From Flavobacterium crocinum (GTDB lineage: Bacteria > Bacteroidota > Bacteroidia > Flavobacteriales > Flavobacteriaceae), in contig NZ_CP029255.1 in assembly GCF_003122385.1 (NCBI RefSeq), forward strand, positions 2,108,001 to 2,172,000: a stretch of 64,000 nucleotides of DNA, in the 5' to 3' direction. Both the position numbers and the translations under genes were made by a program. Below are positions 1 to 8,148 of this stretch, piece after piece (position 1 is the stretch's first letter; the number at the start of each line of letters is the position of its first letter). The notes beneath the pieces are model-generated. The model saw only the letters and a list, made by a program, of their open reading frames with translations, was not told where the DNA came from and made no database searches.

Positions 1-2
1 TT

Positions 3-404
3 AATGGAAAAGAAATTTGTGCTTTAGCGAGATACGCAGGAATAAGTGATAAAGTTTCGGCATTTGGAGTTTTTAATCACAACAGTACAATGGCTGAATC
101 GGTTGTTATTGCTCAGATTGTGTGGTATTTTATTGAAGGATATCATTATCGTTCAAAAGAATATCCTTTTGGAAGTCGCGCCAATTATCTGAAATATATA
201 GTTCCCCTTGATGATGAAGAATTGATTTTTTATAAAAGCGATAAAACAGACCGCTGGTGGATCGAAATTCCTTTTCAGTCAAATGGTCACAATAAGTTGA
301 AAAGAAATACGTTATTACCATGTTCTTACGAAGAATATTTGTCTGCCTGCAATCAGGAACTGCCAGAAAGATGGTGGAAAGCGCAGCGAAAGAATGCTTT
401 GTAG
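3..404 (+). CDS. Arginase/formimidoylglutamase-superfamily hydrolase, C-terminal part
   Basis: The reading frame is open from base 3, so the start lies before the window; an internal ATG at 90 is not the real start. The visible 133 residues resemble the C-terminal end of Bacteroidota arginase/formimidoylglutamase-family enzymes: a segment reading EICALARYAGISDKV, then VAQIVWYFIEGYHYRSKEYP, then a Trp-rich tail ending ERWWKAQRKNAL. The family hydrolyses guanidino or formimino groups with a binuclear Mn centre; the metal-binding Asp/His motifs would be upstream and cannot be seen. The assignment is by recalled family resemblance. It is followed by 262 bases without a gene before gldK. Confidence 0.6.
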   Translation, partial: NGKEICALARYAGISDKVSAFGVFNHNSTMAESVVIAQIVWYFIEGYHYRSKEYPFGSRANYLKYIVPLDDEELIFYKSDKTDRWWIEIPFQSNGHNKLKRNTLLPCSYEEYLSACNQELPERWWKAQRKNAL

Positions 405-514
405 CAACAAATTTTAAGGTAAATCTTAGGTTTTTAAAGCAGGCTTAAAAAAGTTAAATAGTGTTAGTAGGAAAATAACTATAAAACATAAAAATTAACG
501 TTTTACATCGATTT

Positions 515-545
515 TTTGAAACAGTTTATCGATAAAATATTTTTT
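515..545 (+). promoter_or_regulatory. Candidate promoter of the gldK operon
   Basis: TTTG at 515-518, a 19-base spacer, then TATTTTTT at 538-545, close to the Bacteroidota consensus TTTG-N19-TAnnTTTG. It would give a 5' leader of about 115 bases. The region is very T-rich, so a chance match is possible. The spacer lies between two ATCGAT palindromes (see findings). Confidence 0.35.
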
Positions 546-666
546 TTTTATTTTATTTAACATTATTTTTGAACGATAAAATAAATTCGCAAGTAGTATT
601 GTTTTTTAGATAAATAATAAATACGTTTACGGACTTTTAATAATGAATAGATAATCCCAAATTTAT

Positions 667-2073
667 ATGAAGAAGTTTATTGCATTTGCAGCAATGTTAA
701 CACTAGTAATCGGCTGTGGTAAGTCAGGTGACAAAGGTGAATTAGTTGGTGTTACAGGAGGGAAATGGCATCCCGAGAAGCCTTATGGAATGGCATTAGT
801 TCCTGGTGGATCTTTTATTATGGGTAAATCGGATGCGGATTTAGCTAACGTGGAAGATGCTCCGACTAAAACGGTAACTGTTCGTTCGTTTTATATGGAT
901 GAAACTGAAATCACAAATAGCGAGTATCGTCAATTTGTGGAGTGGGTAAAAGACTCTACAATGAGAGTTCGTTTAGCAATATTAGCTGACGAAACAGGGC
1001 AGAAAGCTACTGACAGTAAAGGAAAAAAAGGCGGAAGTATTGCTGACTACGCATTTAATGATTCTGATCCGGAAAAAATGACAGCTTATGATAAATATAT
1101 GTACGACAACTACTATAGTGTAGGTACAAAAGATGATCCGTATGCTGGAAGAAAATTAAACAGAAAAGTAAAATTAATTAAAGATACTAAAGCATATCCG
1201 GATGAGTATTACACTGAGGTTATGGATTCTATGTATTTACCAATTGAAGAATCATACAATGGTTTAAGAACAATTGATGTAAATAAATTGAAATTCCGTT
1301 ATTCTTGGATGGATATTCAGGCTGCTGCAAAAGCTAAAGTTGGAAAAAGAAGTGATTTCGTAAAAACAGAACAGGTAAATGTTTATCCTGATACAGCTGT
1401 TTGGATTAAAGATTTTGCTTATTCATATAATGAGCCAATGCATAATGATTATTTCTGGCATAAAGCTTATGGGGATTATCCTGTAGTTGGTGTTACCTGG
1501 AAACAAGCTAAAGCATTCTGTGCTTGGAGAACTCTAAACAAAAACAGTTATATCAAATCTAAGAAAAAAGGTCGTGACTTAGTAAATGCTTTCAGATTGC
1601 CAACTGAAGCAGAATGGGAGTATGCGGCTAGAGGTGGTCTGGAGTCTGCAACTTACCCTTGGGGAGGTCCTTATACTAAAAGTGACAGAGGTTGTTTCTT
1701 AGCTAACTTCAAACCAAGTAGAGGAGATTATGCTGCAGACGAAGCGTTATATACTGTTGAAGCTAAATCATACGAAGTTAACGGTTACGGATTATACAAC
1801 ATGGCAGGAAACGTTTCAGAATGGACTGACTCTGCTTACAACCCAAATGCATACGAATATGTATCTACAATGAATCCAAACGTAATTGATGGTAAAAATC
1901 AAAGAAAAGTGGTTCGTGGAGGTTCTTGGAAAGACGTTGCTTATTTCCTACAGGTAAGCACTCGTGATCACGAATATGCTGATTCTGCAAGAAGTTATAT
2001 CGGATTCAGAACGGTACAGGATTACATGGGAACTCAGGTAACTGGTAACGGTAACGGAAGCAAAAGAAAGTAA
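667..2073 (+). CDS. gldK: GldK, T9SS/gliding outer-membrane-associated lipoprotein
   Basis: 468 residues. It has a lipoprotein signal peptide with lipobox VIGC (Cys17) and a formylglycine-generating-enzyme/sulfatase-modifying fold: an N-terminal strand YGMALVPGGSFIMG near residues 38-51, the hallmark FRLPTEAEWEYAARGG near 308-323, and VVRGGSW near 412. In Flavobacterium GldK forms with GldN a periplasmic ring attached to the outer membrane and is needed for type IX secretion and gliding. It does not act as a formylglycine enzyme as far as is known. It is the first gene of gldK-gldL-gldM-gldN, with gaps of 44-54 bases, consistent with one transcript. Confidence 0.97.
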   Translation: MKKFIAFAAMLTLVIGCGKSGDKGELVGVTGGKWHPEKPYGMALVPGGSFIMGKSDADLANVEDAPTKTVTVRSFYMDETEITNSEYRQFVEWVKDSTMRVRLAILADETGQKATDSKGKKGGSIADYAFNDSDPEKMTAYDKYMYDNYYSVGTKDDPYAGRKLNRKVKLIKDTKAYPDEYYTEVMDSMYLPIEESYNGLRTIDVNKLKFRYSWMDIQAAAKAKVGKRSDFVKTEQVNVYPDTAVWIKDFAYSYNEPMHNDYFWHKAYGDYPVVGVTWKQAKAFCAWRTLNKNSYIKSKKKGRDLVNAFRLPTEAEWEYAARGGLESATYPWGGPYTKSDRGCFLANFKPSRGDYAADEALYTVEAKSYEVNGYGLYNMAGNVSEWTDSAYNPNAYEYVSTMNPNVIDGKNQRKVVRGGSWKDVAYFLQVSTRDHEYADSARSYIGFRTVQDYMGTQVTGNGNGSKRK

Positions 2074-2127
2074 TTTATAATTTTATCAATATCCAACAAA
2101 TCTATTTTAAACCTAAAAAAAAGTATT

Positions 2128-2775
2128 ATGGCATTATTAAGTAAAAAAGCAATGAATTTCGCTTATGGTATGGGAGCGGCAGTGGTAATTATTGGAGCAT
2201 TATTCAAAATTACTCACTTTGAACTTGGACCTTTAACAGGAACAGTTATGCTTTCAATTGGATTGGTGACTGAGGCGTTAATTTTTGCGCTTTCTGCTTT
2301 CGAACCAGTTGAAGACGAGCTAGATTGGACTCTTGTTTACCCGGAATTAGCAAACGGACAAGCTAGAAAAAAAGCTGATAAAGTTGAAACTCCAACTGAT
2401 GCTCAAGGATTATTATCTCAAAAATTAGATGCCATGTTGAAAGAAGCTAAAGTTGACGGTGAGTTGATGGCAAGCTTAGGAAATTCAATCAAAAACTTCG
2501 AATCTGCTGCTAAAGGAATTGCTCCAACTGTAGATTCAATCGCAGGTCAAAAGAAATATTCTGAAGAATTATCTATGGCTGCTGCTCAAATGGAATCATT
2601 AAATAGTTTATATAAAGTACAGTTAGAAAGCGCTTCAAGAAACGCTGAAGCTAACAAAGAAATCGCTGAAAACGCTTCTAAATTAAAAGAGCAAATGGCG
2701 TCTATGACTGCAAACATTGCTTCTTTAAACAGTGTTTACGGTGGTATGCTTTCTGCAATGAGTAACAAAGGATAA
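2128..2775 (+). CDS. gldL: GldL, inner-membrane motor protein of T9SS
   Basis: 215 residues, the length I recall for F. johnsoniae GldL. Two transmembrane helices (about 12-30 and 37-56) are followed by a long cytoplasmic helical/coiled-coil region (about 95-215). Charged and polar intramembrane residues linked to proton-motive-force use are present: Tyr13, Lys27 and His30 in the first helix and Glu49 in the second (in IGLVTEALIFAL). GldL forms the 5:2 motor with GldM that energises type IX secretion and gliding. It lies between gldK and gldM with about 50-base gaps. Confidence 0.97.
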   Translation: MALLSKKAMNFAYGMGAAVVIIGALFKITHFELGPLTGTVMLSIGLVTEALIFALSAFEPVEDELDWTLVYPELANGQARKKADKVETPTDAQGLLSQKLDAMLKEAKVDGELMASLGNSIKNFESAAKGIAPTVDSIAGQKKYSEELSMAAAQMESLNSLYKVQLESASRNAEANKEIAENASKLKEQMASMTANIASLNSVYGGMLSAMSNKG

Positions 2776-2827
2776 TTAGTTTTTAACTAATATTAAATTT
2801 ATTAATAAAAGAACTAATTAGAAAAAA

Positions 2828-4369
2828 ATGGCAGGAGGAAAATTAACCCCTAGACAGAAGATGATCAACCTGATGTATCTGGTTTTCATCGCAATGTTAG
2901 CAATGAACGTGTCGAAAGAAGTAATCTCAGGTTTCGGATTATTTAACGAAAAGTTTGAAGCTTCTAACGCAACATCAGTAACAAATAATGCCTCTTTATT
3001 AACAGCTTTAGATCAAAAGGCAGCAGAAGCAAAAGGAGAGTTTGCTATTGCAGCTCAGACTGCTCATAAAGTTGAGGCAATTTCTAAAGATTTTTATGCT
3101 TATATCGGTACATTGAAAACTCAGGCTGTACAAGGTTTTGAAGTTGATAAAGCAACTGGAAAAATGCCTTATGAGTCTATGGATAAAGGTGATAACATCG
3201 ACGACTGGTTTACAGGAGACGGTTACACTAAAAAAGGTAACGAAATTATTGCTAAGATCGAAAAATACAAAGCTGATATCAAAGCAGCTTTAGGAACAGA
3301 TAAAAAATATGCAGCAATCATTTCTGAGGTTGAGAAAAAATTTGATCTTTCTGATGTAAAAAACAAAGACGGTATAAAAGAAAAATACTTAGCATATCAC
3401 TTTAAAGGTTTTCCTGCAATCGCATCTGCAGCTAAACTTTCAGCTTGGCAGAATGACGTTCAGAAAACAGAAGCTGACGTTTACAACAGTGCTTTAGGAA
3501 AAGCTGCAGTTGCAGCTGCTTCATACAGTAACTATCAAGCAATTGTTGTTTTAGACAAAAATGCTTACTTTCAAGGAGAAAAAGTTACAGGTAAAGTGGT
3601 TTTAGGTCGTTATGACGAAAACACTAAGCCTACTTCATTCCAAGGTCCTGGACAAATCGTGAACGGACAAGCTGTTATCTCTTTAACTGCTGGTGGTGTT
3701 GGAGAGCAAGATATCAACGGACAATTTACATTCTTAGAAGATGGTAAAAATATTCCTTTGAAATTCTCTGGAAAATATGTTGTAGTTCCAAGACCTAATT
3801 CTGCTACAATCTCTGCAGATAAAATGAACGTAGTGTATAGAGGAGTTGTTAACCCAATCTCTGTATCTTTCGCTGGTGTTGATGCTAACAAAATTGTTGC
3901 TAGTGCTCCGGGATTATCTTCTGCAGGAAAACCAGGAAAATATAACATGAGCCCGGGTCAGGGTACTGAAGCTACTATCTCTGTAACGGGTACATTACCA
4001 AACGGTGATAAAGTAACAGATAAGAAAACATTCAGAATTAAAGGTATTCCTGGTCCAACAGGAACAATCAGAGGTGAGATGGGAGTTGTTAAAGGTCCTA
4101 AATCTAACTTAGAGATTGCTACTATTGGAGCTAAATTACTTGATTTCGATTTTGAAGTTGGTTTAGATGTTGTTGGATTCAATATGAAAATTGCTGGACA
4201 GCCTACTGTGGTTGTAACAGGAAACAAAATGAATGCACAATGTAAACAAGTACTTTCAAGAGCAGGTAAAGGAGACCAGGTTACTATTTCTGAAATTAAA
4301 ACTAAACTGGTTGGTGCAGGTAGTTATTTATTACCAAGAACTGCTCCGGTAATTTACGAAATACAATAA
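2828..4369 (+). CDS. gldM: GldM, periplasm-spanning T9SS motor shaft
   Basis: 513 residues. A short cytoplasmic N-terminus, one transmembrane helix (MINLMYLVFIAMLAMNV, about 13-30), then a large periplasmic part that in known structures folds as four domains (D1 helical, D2-D4 Ig-like). The helical, lysine-rich segment to about residue 225 and the strand-rich remainder fit this. GldM joins the GldL ring in the inner membrane and reaches the GldK/GldN ring, transmitting motor rotation. Third gene of the operon. Confidence 0.97.
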   Translation: MAGGKLTPRQKMINLMYLVFIAMLAMNVSKEVISGFGLFNEKFEASNATSVTNNASLLTALDQKAAEAKGEFAIAAQTAHKVEAISKDFYAYIGTLKTQAVQGFEVDKATGKMPYESMDKGDNIDDWFTGDGYTKKGNEIIAKIEKYKADIKAALGTDKKYAAIISEVEKKFDLSDVKNKDGIKEKYLAYHFKGFPAIASAAKLSAWQNDVQKTEADVYNSALGKAAVAAASYSNYQAIVVLDKNAYFQGEKVTGKVVLGRYDENTKPTSFQGPGQIVNGQAVISLTAGGVGEQDINGQFTFLEDGKNIPLKFSGKYVVVPRPNSATISADKMNVVYRGVVNPISVSFAGVDANKIVASAPGLSSAGKPGKYNMSPGQGTEATISVTGTLPNGDKVTDKKTFRIKGIPGPTGTIRGEMGVVKGPKSNLEIATIGAKLLDFDFEVGLDVVGFNMKIAGQPTVVVTGNKMNAQCKQVLSRAGKGDQVTISEIKTKLVGAGSYLLPRTAPVIYEIQ

Positions 4370-4413
4370 TAAAGTAGTGCAAGCTACGTTCAATATCTTA
4401 TAATGATACCACG

Positions 4414-5403
4414 ATGAAAGTAAGAAATTTTTTAATAGCCGTTGTTTCTATCGCTGGAGGTTTTGCTTCTAATGCGCAGTCTAATTTGCTTAATGCAAAA
4501 ACACCAGATCAGATTGGACTTAAAACTCCTGCTCAGCTTATATCTGACAATGATAAGCCTTTGGCTTATGGTTATGTAGATGATAGAGATATTTTGATGG
4601 GAAAAACTACTTGGGAAATTATTGATTTAAATGAAAAAATCAATTTTCCAATGTACTTTCCAGTAGATACAGCTAATATTGGTTCTAACAGACGTTCTTT
4701 ATACGACGTTCTTACCAAGGCGATTAAAGGTGGGAAAATAACTGAAGTTTACACTGATAGTTATTTCAATACTAAAAAGTCTATGAAAGACATCGAAGGA
4801 TCATTATCTCGTATTGATACAACAGATGCTGGTAGAGAATTGATCAACCAATACCCTGATGATTACAAATCACGTGTAGTGAAGAAAAAAGTAGTTACCG
4901 GTAAAGGAAAAAACAAAAGTGTATCTTATGTTGAAGAAACAGTTGGACCAACAAGAACAGTTCCTGCTGAATATATCTTAAAACAAGATCTTACTGCTGC
5001 AGATGTTACTCAGTATAAAATTAAAGGATACTGGTATTTTGACAAACGTCAAAGTGAATTGAAATATCGTTTACTTGGAATTTGTCCGGTAACTCCTGAT
5101 GTTTATACAATGAATAGTGATGAAAAGGATTATATTGAATTGTTTTGGGTATTCTTCCCAAATGCAAGAGAAGCGCTTCATGAAGCAAAAGCTTTCAACG
5201 ACAACAATTCAGCTCTTCCAATTTCATTTGATCAGATTTTGAATTCAAGACGTTTTAATGCTGTTATCTACAAAGAAGAAAACCTTTATGGTGACAGAGC
5301 AATTAGCGATTACATGAAAGACAACGCACAAAATCAGTTGTTGGAATCTGAGAGAGTGAAAGAAAAAATTCGCAACTTCGAACAAGATATGTGGAACTAC
5401 TAA
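4414..5403 (+). CDS. gldN: GldN, periplasmic T9SS ring component
   Basis: 329 residues with a signal peptide (MKVRNFLIAVVSIAGGF, cleavage probably after Asn-Ala at about residue 21). The remainder is a globular periplasmic domain that pairs with GldK under the outer membrane and is required for secretion through T9SS. It is 44 bases after gldM and ends before a strong terminator, so it closes the gldKLMN operon. The next gene, gldO, is a near-identical paralogue of the same length. Confidence 0.97.
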   Translation: MKVRNFLIAVVSIAGGFASNAQSNLLNAKTPDQIGLKTPAQLISDNDKPLAYGYVDDRDILMGKTTWEIIDLNEKINFPMYFPVDTANIGSNRRSLYDVLTKAIKGGKITEVYTDSYFNTKKSMKDIEGSLSRIDTTDAGRELINQYPDDYKSRVVKKKVVTGKGKNKSVSYVEETVGPTRTVPAEYILKQDLTAADVTQYKIKGYWYFDKRQSELKYRLLGICPVTPDVYTMNSDEKDYIELFWVFFPNAREALHEAKAFNDNNSALPISFDQILNSRRFNAVIYKEENLYGDRAISDYMKDNAQNQLLESERVKEKIRNFEQDMWNY

Positions 5404-5425
5404 GTTGATACATAACTAGATAATT

Positions 5426-5464
5426 AAAAAACTCTTACTACATTTGTAGTAAGAGTTTTTTTTA
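5426..5464 (+). terminator. Rho-independent terminator of gldKLMN
   Basis: Perfect 11-bp stem ACTCTTACTAC / GTAGTAAGAGT with a 4-base loop, preceded by an A run and followed by a long T tract. Confidence 0.9.
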
Positions 5465-5509
5465 TACAGGTAATTCAAAGCTTATTTTTTTTGGAATTTT
5501 AAAAATAGT

Positions 5510-5540
5510 TTTGTTTATGTAAGAAAAATAACAATATTTG
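5510..5540 (+). promoter_or_regulatory. Promoter of gldO
   Basis: TTTG at 5510-5513, an exact 19-base spacer, then AATATTTG at 5533-5540 (one mismatch from TAnnTTTG). It lies between the gldN terminator and the gldO start, so gldO is probably transcribed separately. The predicted start of transcription is near 5547. Confidence 0.65.
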
Positions 5541-5579
5541 TAATGAAATTTCGTTTAATGTCTTATAATAATTGTTACA

Positions 5580-6569
5580 ATGAAAGTGAGAAATTTTTTA
5601 ATTGCTATTGTTGCTGTTGCCGGAATCTTAAATGTTCATGCGCAGTCGAATTTACTTAATGCCAAAACTGCTGATCAGATTGGAATTAAGACACCTGCAC
5701 AAATGATATCTGATAATGACAAACCTTTGGCTTATGGTTATGTAAATGATAGAGATATCCTGATGGGTAAAACGGTTTGGGAGATTATTGATCTTAACGA
5801 AAAAATCAATTTTCCGTTGTACTTCCCTGTTGATACTGTTAATATAGGTCCTGACAGGCGTTCACTTTACGATGTTCTGACCAAAGGAATTAAGTCCGGA
5901 AGAATAACCGAAGTTTATACTGATAGTTATTTTAATACCAAAAAATCAATAAAAGATATCGAAGGTTCTCTTTCCCGAATTGATACAACAGACGCAGGAA
6001 GAGAGCTTATTAATCAATATCCTGATGATTACAGATCACGTGTTGTCAAGAAAAAAGTAGTTACAGGTAAAGGCAAAAATAAAAACGTTTCTTATGTTGA
6101 AGAAACCGTTGGGCCAACCAGAAGCGTTCCTGCCGAATATATTTTGAAACAAGATCTTACTGCTGCAGACGTTAACTTGTATAAAATTAAAGGATTCTGG
6201 TATTTTGATAAACGTCAGAGTGAATTAAAATATCGCTTACTTGGGATTTGTCCGGTAACTCCTGATGTGTATACGATGAATAGTGACGAAAAAGATTATA
6301 TAGAATTGTTTTGGGTTTTCTTCCCCAATGCTCGTGATGTATTGCACGAAGCGAAAGCTTTTAATGATCAAAATTCGGCACTTCCTATATCATTCGATCA
6401 GATTTTGAATTCCAGAAGGTTTAATTCAGTTATTTATAAAGAAGAAAACGTTTATGGAGATCGTGAGATTAAAGATTACATTAAGGATAATGCACAAAGT
6501 CAGTTGCTGGAATCAGAACGTGTAAAAGAGAAGATCCGTAATTTCGAAGAAGACATGTGGAATTACTAA
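5580..6569 (+). CDS. gldO: GldO, GldN paralogue
   Basis: 329 residues, collinear with GldN over its full length and nearly identical in the second half (for example the shared segments YILKQDLTAADV and YRLLGICPVTPDVYTMNSDE). It has a signal peptide MKVRNFLIAIVAVAGI. In F. johnsoniae GldO is partly redundant with GldN. Here it has its own promoter and its own terminator, the latter related in sequence to the gldN terminator, so the duplication seems to have included the 3' flank. Synonymous differences between the copies are frequent, which argues against a very recent duplication. Confidence 0.95.
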   Translation: MKVRNFLIAIVAVAGILNVHAQSNLLNAKTADQIGIKTPAQMISDNDKPLAYGYVNDRDILMGKTVWEIIDLNEKINFPLYFPVDTVNIGPDRRSLYDVLTKGIKSGRITEVYTDSYFNTKKSIKDIEGSLSRIDTTDAGRELINQYPDDYRSRVVKKKVVTGKGKNKNVSYVEETVGPTRSVPAEYILKQDLTAADVNLYKIKGFWYFDKRQSELKYRLLGICPVTPDVYTMNSDEKDYIELFWVFFPNARDVLHEAKAFNDQNSALPISFDQILNSRRFNSVIYKEENVYGDREIKDYIKDNAQSQLLESERVKEKIRNFEEDMWNY

Positions 6570-6592
6570 GTAAAGGATTCAATTATAAAAGA

Positions 6593-6624
6593 AACTCTTG
6601 CTACCTTTGTAGGAAGAGTTTTTT
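6593..6624 (+). terminator. Terminator of gldO
   Basis: 12-bp stem AACTCTTGCTAC / GTAGGAAGAGTT (one mismatch), loop CTTT, then TTTTTT. It is related in sequence to the gldN terminator. Confidence 0.8.
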
Positions 6625-6644
6625 CATTTTATTTATACTGCACA

Positions 6645-7718
6645 ATGCTTGATTATTTAATCGTCGGATCTGGATTGGCCGGAATTTCTTTCGCCGAAGT
6701 TGCCCTTAAAAACAATAAATCTATTTTACTTATAGATGACAAATCCCAAAATTCATCCAGAATTGCGGGAGGCTTGTATAATCCGGTTATCCTGAAGCGT
6801 TTCAGTGAAGTGTGGAATGCTAAAGAACATTTGGTTCTAATGAATGAATTCTATGATCAGGTTGAAGATAAACTAAAGGAAAAATTCAATTATAAAATGC
6901 CAATTCTTCGAAAGTTTTTTTCAATTGAAGAACAAAATAATTGGTTTGCGGCTTCAGATAAAATAAATTTGGCTCCTTTTTTATCCACCAAATTAATTAC
7001 TAAAAAGTATCAGGGTATTGATTCTCCCCATAATTATGGAGAAGTACTGCACACCGGTTATGTGAAAACCGGACAGTTATTAGAAAGCTACAAAGCTTAT
7101 TTAAAAGATAATAATTTACTTCTGGAAGAATCTTTCCATAGTTCTTTTCTGGAAATTTTGGATTCAGGAATTCAGTATAAAAACATTAAAGCCCGCCATA
7201 TCATATTTGCTGAGGGTTTTGGGATGCTTAAAAATCCTTATTTTAACTATCTTCCTTTGGATGGAACAAAAGGGGAGTTGTTTTTAATAAAAGCGCCTGA
7301 TTTAAAATTAGATCTGATTGTGAATACAAGTGTCTTCATTTTACCGGTAGGAGGCAATTTGTATAAAGTTGGTGCAACTTATAACTGGCATGATAAAACC
7401 GATCTTCCGACAGAAGAAGGAAAACAGGAGTTGGTAGACCGCATAAAAGAAATTATTACCTGTGATTTTGAAATCGTAAAACATTTTGCAGGAGTAAGAC
7501 CTACAGTCGCAGATAGAAGACCTCTAATAGGTACTCATGAAGCATACAGTTCCATTCATGTCCTTAACGGATTAGGAACACGAGGTGTAATGCTTGGACC
7601 GGCATTAGCAAAAATGCTGTATGAACATATCGAAAACGGAACTCCTATAGACCGTGAGGCCGATATTAAACGATTCCATAAAAGATATTTAAAATCTATT
7701 ACTTCCGACCGGCATTAG
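6645..7718 (+). CDS. FAD-dependent oxidoreductase, D-amino-acid oxidase (DAO) fold
   Basis: 357 residues. The N-terminal dinucleotide-binding motif VGSGLAGISFAE (residues 7-18) and the C-terminal FAD-binding segment GVRPTVADRRPLIG followed by LNGLGTRGVMLGP are typical of the DAO/glycine-oxidase family, which oxidises primary or secondary amines. The substrate cannot be told from sequence. No signal peptide is seen, so it is cytoplasmic. It starts 21 bases after the gldO terminator and its 3' end overlaps the convergent DUF983 gene by 20 bases. Confidence 0.85.
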   Translation: MLDYLIVGSGLAGISFAEVALKNNKSILLIDDKSQNSSRIAGGLYNPVILKRFSEVWNAKEHLVLMNEFYDQVEDKLKEKFNYKMPILRKFFSIEEQNNWFAASDKINLAPFLSTKLITKKYQGIDSPHNYGEVLHTGYVKTGQLLESYKAYLKDNNLLLEESFHSSFLEILDSGIQYKNIKARHIIFAEGFGMLKNPYFNYLPLDGTKGELFLIKAPDLKLDLIVNTSVFILPVGGNLYKVGATYNWHDKTDLPTEEGKQELVDRIKEIITCDFEIVKHFAGVRPTVADRRPLIGTHEAYSSIHVLNGLGTRGVMLGPALAKMLYEHIENGTPIDREADIKRFHKRYLKSITSDRH

Positions 7719-8082
7719 GATCATAAGAAACGAACATATTAATGTATAAGTTTCTGGATAGTCGAAGTACGAAAGGAAATAAAATGATCAAAGTCAAAAT
7801 AATGGCAATAAAAGCCTGCTCAATAGAAGCTCCGAAAAAAACAAAAGAGACTATAAAGGCAGCAATTCCTACTGCGACATTCAATCCGTAGCTAACATAC
7901 ATTGCACCATAAAAGAATGACGGTTCAATTTGATATTTGAATCCGCAATGGCTGCAGTTTTCATTCATTTTTAGAACTTTACTCAAATGAAGCGGATTTT
8001 TGTCTTCATACATGCTTTCATTTTGGCATTTTGGACAACTTCCTGTTAAAATACTATTTAGTTTCGATCCTTTTTTTAACAT
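7699..8082 (-). CDS. DUF983 membrane protein
   Basis: 127 residues from the ATG at 8082; a TTG two codons earlier is less likely. Two CxxC pairs (CPKC near residue 15 and CSHC near 42) form a probable zinc ribbon before two transmembrane helices (GLNVAVGIAAFIVSFVFFG and AFIAIILTLIILFPFVL). This layout is that of DUF983, common in Bacteroidota and Proteobacteria and of unknown function. It is convergent with the oxidoreductase and divergent from the ABC-F gene. Confidence 0.8.
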   Translation of the reverse strand: MLKKGSKLNSILTGSCPKCQNESMYEDKNPLHLSKVLKMNENCSHCGFKYQIEPSFFYGAMYVSYGLNVAVGIAAFIVSFVFFGASIEQAFIAIILTLIILFPFVLRLSRNLYINMFVSYDPNAGRK

Positions 8083-8148
8083 TTGCAAAAAATTTAATCA
8101 AAGGTACGATTTTTCAACCTTTACTGCTGATAACATTAGTTATAAATT

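Noticed and set aside
3610..4227. Long minus-strand ORFs inside gldM
   Set aside because: They are antisense shadows of a well-supported gene, rich in Pro/Ser/Leu as expected from reading its complement, with no family resemblance.
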